Positions 60,622 through 64,000 of a DNA stretch of 64,000 nt are shown here, in pieces. The DNA comes from Isochrysis galbana. Its lineage: Eukaryota; Haptophyta; Isochrysidales; Isochrysidaceae. Made by a program: the position numbers and the translations under genes. The stretch is from assembly GCA_018136815.1 (NCBI GenBank), contig CM030937.1, forward strand, positions 3,966,226 to 4,030,225. The letters are read 5' to 3'. Position 1 is the stretch's first letter, and every line of letters starts with the position of its first letter. Under the pieces are notes generated by a model. It did no database searches, was not told where the DNA came from, and was given only the letters and a program-made list of their open reading frames with translations.

Positions 60622-61500
60622 AACTAAGTTTATACTTAGTTCGCCCATGGGGGGGCACGAGCCCCCCTCTCTCTCCACTCCTCCCCAGCCATGGGGGAGG
60701 ATCCACCCACTCTCCTGGCACGCCTGATGGCTTGCCAGGAGCACAAAGCCCTGCTGACCCATTCCTCTCCCCACAGGCCCGCCTGACTCGCCCGCCCTGG
60801 CCCGTCGTGGCCTGCCCATTCCTCTGACCAGCCCCTCCTCCCCCTGGGCCCCCCTGTTCAGGACCCCCCAGCCAGCTCCAGTCGACCCGCAGGGGCTCGG
60901 AGCGCCAGCGAGGGAGAGGCAGGAGGGGCCAGGGCCATGCCCCAGCCTCACCTGCCCCCTGAGCTGTGCTCCCAGGCCCTGCAGGCCATCTGGGGACCTG
61001 AGCGAGGGGCCGCAGGCGCGCGCCATGGGCCCCGCCGCAGGGAAGAGAGGAGGAAAAGGGAAGAGGGAGGGGAGGGGGGAGCGGCAGCTCTCCCCTCCGG
61101 CGTTTACGTGTCTTCTCGCCCCGTTTGGGTAAGAGAAGACGGGGGCGCCAGAGCCAGGAGGGAAGGGCCGCGGCTCGCCGCGGCCACTCGCTCGGTCGGG
61201 CGAGGGAGATTAGCGCTCTAGGCCCCTAAACTCACGAGTGCCCCCCCCCCCTGCGTTGTTTTACCCGAAAGGGTTTTTCCCCCAGCGTGGCCTCGAGGAG
61301 AGGGTGTGCTGGGGCTGGGGTGCGTAGGGTCGGTGCTTGCACTGGGGGGAGGACAAATATCGAGGGGAGGGGGCAATGCCCCCCCCCCCGGTACCACTCG
61401 GACACCTGGCTCGCCAGGCATGGCGGGAGTCCGGGGCTGAAAAGTTGTGTCCAATTAGCTAGTGGGGTTGGCTAGGATATAACATTTTAATTTTAATTTA
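60622..61500 (+). mobile_element. Retroposon, 879 bp, with 17-bp target-site duplication
   Basis: Starts AACTAAGTTTATACTTAGTT, CGCCC, ATGGGGGGGCACGAGCC like the 751-bp element, but the 3' third is different: CCCGAAAGGG, GGTGCTTGCACTGGGG, CACCTGGCTCGCCAGGCATG, GGTTGGCTAGGATATAACA and a TTTTAATTT tail. Same 5' module, other 3' module. Confidence 0.85.
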
Positions 61501-61517
61501 ATTGCTACAAGAATGGC
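61501..61517 (+). repeat. Target-site duplication, right copy
   Basis: ATTGCTACAAGAATGGC, see 60605-60621. Confidence 0.8.
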
Positions 61518-61654
61518 TACAAGTTTGGGCGGGCTGTTGCAAGAATCCCGCAAGTTTGGCCCGCAAGTTTGGGCGAGTTTTACTACAAGTATTGGCCTGG
61601 GCCTATAAACGGGCACGTGGACATTTGATGGCTCAAATTGAACCCGTCACATAT

Positions 61655-61741
61655 ACGACGGAACGCGACCTGGTTACCGCCTCGCGAGCTCGCGAGGCCA
61701 GCGACCCACAGCCCAAGGAGACTAAGGTCGCGCTCCGTCGT
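61655..61741 (+). repeat. Small inverted-repeat element, 87 bp
   Basis: ACGACGGAACGCGACCT and AGGTCGCGCTCCGTCGT (one mismatch and near-perfect pairing) enclose a CCTCGCGAGCTCGCGAGG palindrome. It overlaps the end of a GGACATTTGATGG-type retroposon tail (61618-61670). Confidence 0.55.
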
Positions 61742-62323
61742 AATAGGACCAGTTTTATTTCCATTTCCAGTTAATTTGTTGCGCAAATGGTCCAAAAATA
61801 GTATAAACGTTGTAGAGAGTTGCTTTTGGCTTTTACGTTGCAAGACGGGGGCAACTCACAAACTGATCCGGAACGTGGAGAGGCACCGTGAGGTTCCGCA
61901 ATCCACAGGCGACCGTCTGATGTGACGACGCCGTACACGTAGCGGGATTTCAAGATTTTTTCTTTCTCTTACATCTCAGTTTTGAAGTGGAGGGAGTGTT
62001 TAAAAAGTCGTAGATAGCAGCTAACGCTGACCTCGCCCTAGTGCCATCGTCCGCCCTGCTCTCTGTCTCCGTAGGGTGCCACGAATACGAAATACGACTC
62101 TTTATTGCCCAGATGATAGGTGGAATCAGAAGGAGGCGATCGCCACTCCGCCCACCAGCGTATGCGAGAAGACCTTCGGGCTATCACTATGGTGTGTGCC
62201 TCCAGAATACGTTTGTGCCTAGCGTCGGATCCCCCTCTTTTCCTCCTCCTTGAACGGCGGCCATGCGTCACCGAATTAGGTGCGTAGGGAAGATCGGGTT
62301 CCCGGATAAGCTCGCTTACGTAC
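61742..62323. other. Intergenic, nothing recognised
   Basis: No supported gene. Part of this is the 3' flank of the gene at 62324. Confidence 0.4.
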
Positions 62324-63346
62324 TCAAAGGCGCCCGGGGCGCTTCTGCGGCGGTGGGGCGTCGGGCACCGCCTGGGTAAGCTCGCCTAGTGCAAGCCCGC
62401 CAAAGAGAAAGACCTTAGCGAACCAAAAATTGATCGGCTGCTGCTTCTTGGTGGCGATACCGCGTGCAAAGACGGCGCACACGGCGTTGACCATATAAGT
62501 TATGATCAGACCCTGATGAATGAGATCGCGATACTCATCGGGGACCTGCGCAGGACGGCCGAAGGTGAGTGGCAGTCAGCGTCATAACTAGGTCCAATGC
62601 TTCCGACGCTAGGGATAGGCGGTGTGGGGGAAGAAGGAGTCTCGCACCTCGGTGAGCGGAAACCCGGGGTAGGAAATCGAGCTGGACAAAAGCAATACTC
62701 CCAACAGGAGCATATGGCCGCTCTGGAGATACGGGAGCAGGTAGGCACCTGCCTTGTTAGGCAGCCCACGCCCGATGAGCCGTGCAGTTGCGTCGTACGG
62801 ATCCTCGTTTGGTGGCCTCTCATCAATAGTGTCGAAGGAGAGCAGTTCCATCAGGCGTTCCGCTGCAGTTTCACCACGATAAGGTGCCGACGGCGCAGTG
62901 CCGCCCGTCGCAGCGGCCGAGATCGGCGTCACCCCGCGTGCCGCTGCAGCATCTGCGTCGCGCCGGCGGAAGTCATCGAATGACGGGAGTGGCACCGCTG
63001 GCGTGTCCTCCACGAGGGGGGCGGACGACTCGAACTCGACGGGACTATACGGTGTTGGAGATGGTGATGGAAGTGACATGACTTCCGGCGGCGGTGGCGT
63101 AGTGGCCGCTGCCCCCGTCGGCGTGTCTGCAGACGACTGGCTCATGGAGCGCTTCGCCTTCCTCCGCGCCCGCCGTTCGGCACGCCGCGCCTCCGAGTCG
63201 CTGTTCGCGGCCATGGTGCAGAGGCGTGCGCGAAAGAGCGGTTCACTCGCACGAGCGAACGCCGCGCCGGGCGCGAGAGCCGCCGCCGGCGCCGCGAGCA
63301 GCAGGCTGGCGGCGAGGGCAGCGCAAGAAACCATGAGGCAGAGCAA
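62324..63346 (-). CDS. Plastid-targeted integral membrane protein, conserved hypothetical
   Basis: Complement of join 62324..62545, 62648..63346. The 102-nt intron (62546-62647) is GT-AG on a codon boundary and joins YPGFPLTE to VPDEYRDLIHQG, removing a premature stop. Product 306 residues. Start MLCLMVSCAALAASLLLAAP is a signal peptide, followed after the AAA site by LAPGAAFARASEP, a transit-like stretch, then RRAERRARRKAKRS. A polar Pro/Ser-rich part reaches ~150. The C-terminal third is the ordered part: AAERLMELLSFDTIDERPP, GRGLPNKAGAYLLPYLQSG, a first span HMLLLGVLLLSSSISYPGF, a second span LIITYMVNAVCAVFARGI and a third INFWFAKVFLFGGLALGE. Likely plastid-envelope or thylakoid membrane; function unknown. 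The leader is one of the two main reasons for inferring a secondary plastid. Confidence 0.78.
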
Positions 63347-63419
63347 CGAGCGAGCGAGCAGCGAGCGCGAGCTCGTCCTCTCTCCAAAGATTACTCTATG
63401 CGATTATTGGGATATAGGA

Positions 63420-63830
63420 ATATAGAATAGTAGTATAAAGTACTAGTACTTGCTAAGAATATACTGCCAAAGGTTCTCTGACTCAGCTGCCCACCCGAGG
63501 TCGACGGACGCCGCGTTGGCTCCGCGGTCTACGGGCTTTCCTTGACTTCCATGTCAAGTATTGCCAAGACCTTGGAATGCGCCTTGGCTGCGCGAGCTCC
63601 GCGTGCCAGGAGCCAGGAGCGCTTTCGTCGCGCCGTCTCGCATCATTGGCAGTATGGGTTTATTCCCAATACCGCCTGCCGCCTGCCAAGCCCACCACCC
63701 AGCGGCAGAAGATGATTTCTGCTTTGGGTGGTGGGTTCCCGGCAGATGCGTTGTGAGGCACTCTGGCAAGATCTTGGGCTTTTCTGCTCCTGCTCGCCGC
63801 GGCGTAGAGAGCCACGACGTGGCTCGTCCT
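63420..63830. other. Intergenic, nothing firm
   Basis: A plus frame at 63561-63875 has ordinary composition but runs into a dispersed repeat at its end; not accepted as a gene. Confidence 0.35.
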
Positions 63831-63834
63831 GAGG

Positions 63835-63950
63835 CCGGAGATCATAATAATAATAAACCCATCCGGAGACCATAAACAGCTACATTGTCATTGCCAACGT
63901 TGTATTGTTGTATTTGTCAATGCGATTGTTAATTGTCTACGAACAAGTAA
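63835..63950 (+). repeat. Dispersed repeat shared with 30045-30140
   Basis: AATAAACCCATCCGGAGACC, then ACATTGTCATTGCCAA, TATTTGTCAATGCGAT and GAACAAGTAAT; inverted relative to the other copy. Confidence 0.6.
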
Positions 63951-63960
63951 TGGCACTAAC

Positions 63961-64000
63961 ATCGGACGGTCAAACAGTAATTTATAACTACTAAAAACTT
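63961..64000 (+). mobile_element. Possible start of another TIR element, cut by the window end
   Basis: TCGGACGGTCAAACAGT matches the end TAGGGCGGTCAAACAGT of the element at 56145 in 15 of 17 positions, then A/T-rich sequence. The rest is outside the window. Confidence 0.3.

Noticed and set aside
59238-61500. LTR retrotransposon formed by the two ~660-bp direct repeats
   Set aside because: The right repeat continues 220 bp further 5' into a duplication-flanked retroposon; there is no primer-binding site, polypurine tract or pol between them.

Overview
The window looks like nuclear DNA of a eukaryotic alga. Several genes have short GT-AG introns (about 80-350 nt). Two predicted proteins (53637-54509 and 62324-63346, both minus) start with an ER-type signal peptide followed by an Arg/Ser/Ala-rich, transit-like stretch. 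That bipartite leader is typical of algae with a secondary plastid (haptophyte or stramenopile-like). The species cannot be named from the sequence. Two 100-N blocks (15001-15100, 38101-38200) are scaffold gaps.

Recognisable genes, left to right: a fragmentary glycoside-hydrolase-like secreted protein (690-1892, +); a four-exon aldehyde dehydrogenase (3001-5325, -); a membrane-anchored GH3 beta-glycosidase (8170-11454, +); a truncated cytochrome P450 ending just before the first gap (13918-14949, +); a ubiquitin-like/RNA polymerase subunit Rpb12 fusion (17153-17694, -); an ATM1/ABCB7-type half ABC transporter (19048-21641, -); a secreted At4g14100-like protein (22820-23389, -); a CAF-1 p60/FAS2-type WD40 histone chaperone (25936-27937, -); a COA3-like small membrane protein (32185-32385, +) whose stop codon overlaps the start of an unrecognised CxxC protein (32385-33776, +); an unrecognised large protein on both sides of the second gap (37053-39843, -); an F-box/JmjC protein (43732-45297, +); an unrecognised helical protein (48156-49544, -); a plastid glutathione-peroxidase-like protein without its catalytic Cys (53637-54509, -); a tentative Cys-rich multi-exon gene (57829-58633, +); and a two-exon plastid-targeted membrane protein (62324-63346, -). 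They look like unrelated housekeeping genes rather than a functional cluster.

Most of the remainder is mobile DNA. The main population is a set of short retroposons. They begin with a small hairpin, often with loop TTAT, then a few bases, then ATGG, which opens a second GC-rich hairpin. The stem sequences differ between copies while pairing is kept. Four copies can be delimited by 16-19 bp target-site duplications (6029-6955, 29032-29783, 47247-47997, 60622-61500), and they carry three different 3' modules behind the same 5' cassette. LINE-type remains with the same 5' cassette (11571-11780, 34180-34660, 50786-51722) are candidate relatives of the driver. Other elements are two nearly perfect 1.57-kb palindromic foldback elements in opposite orientation (30533-32102, 41692-43274), a clean hAT-type MITE (52914-53450), a 935-bp TIR element with an 8-bp duplication (55183-56117), a TIR element with a 203-bp tandem array inside (56145-57483), a TIR element carrying a 366-codon ORF (35060-36343), a Copia RNase H relic and a hAT transposase relic.
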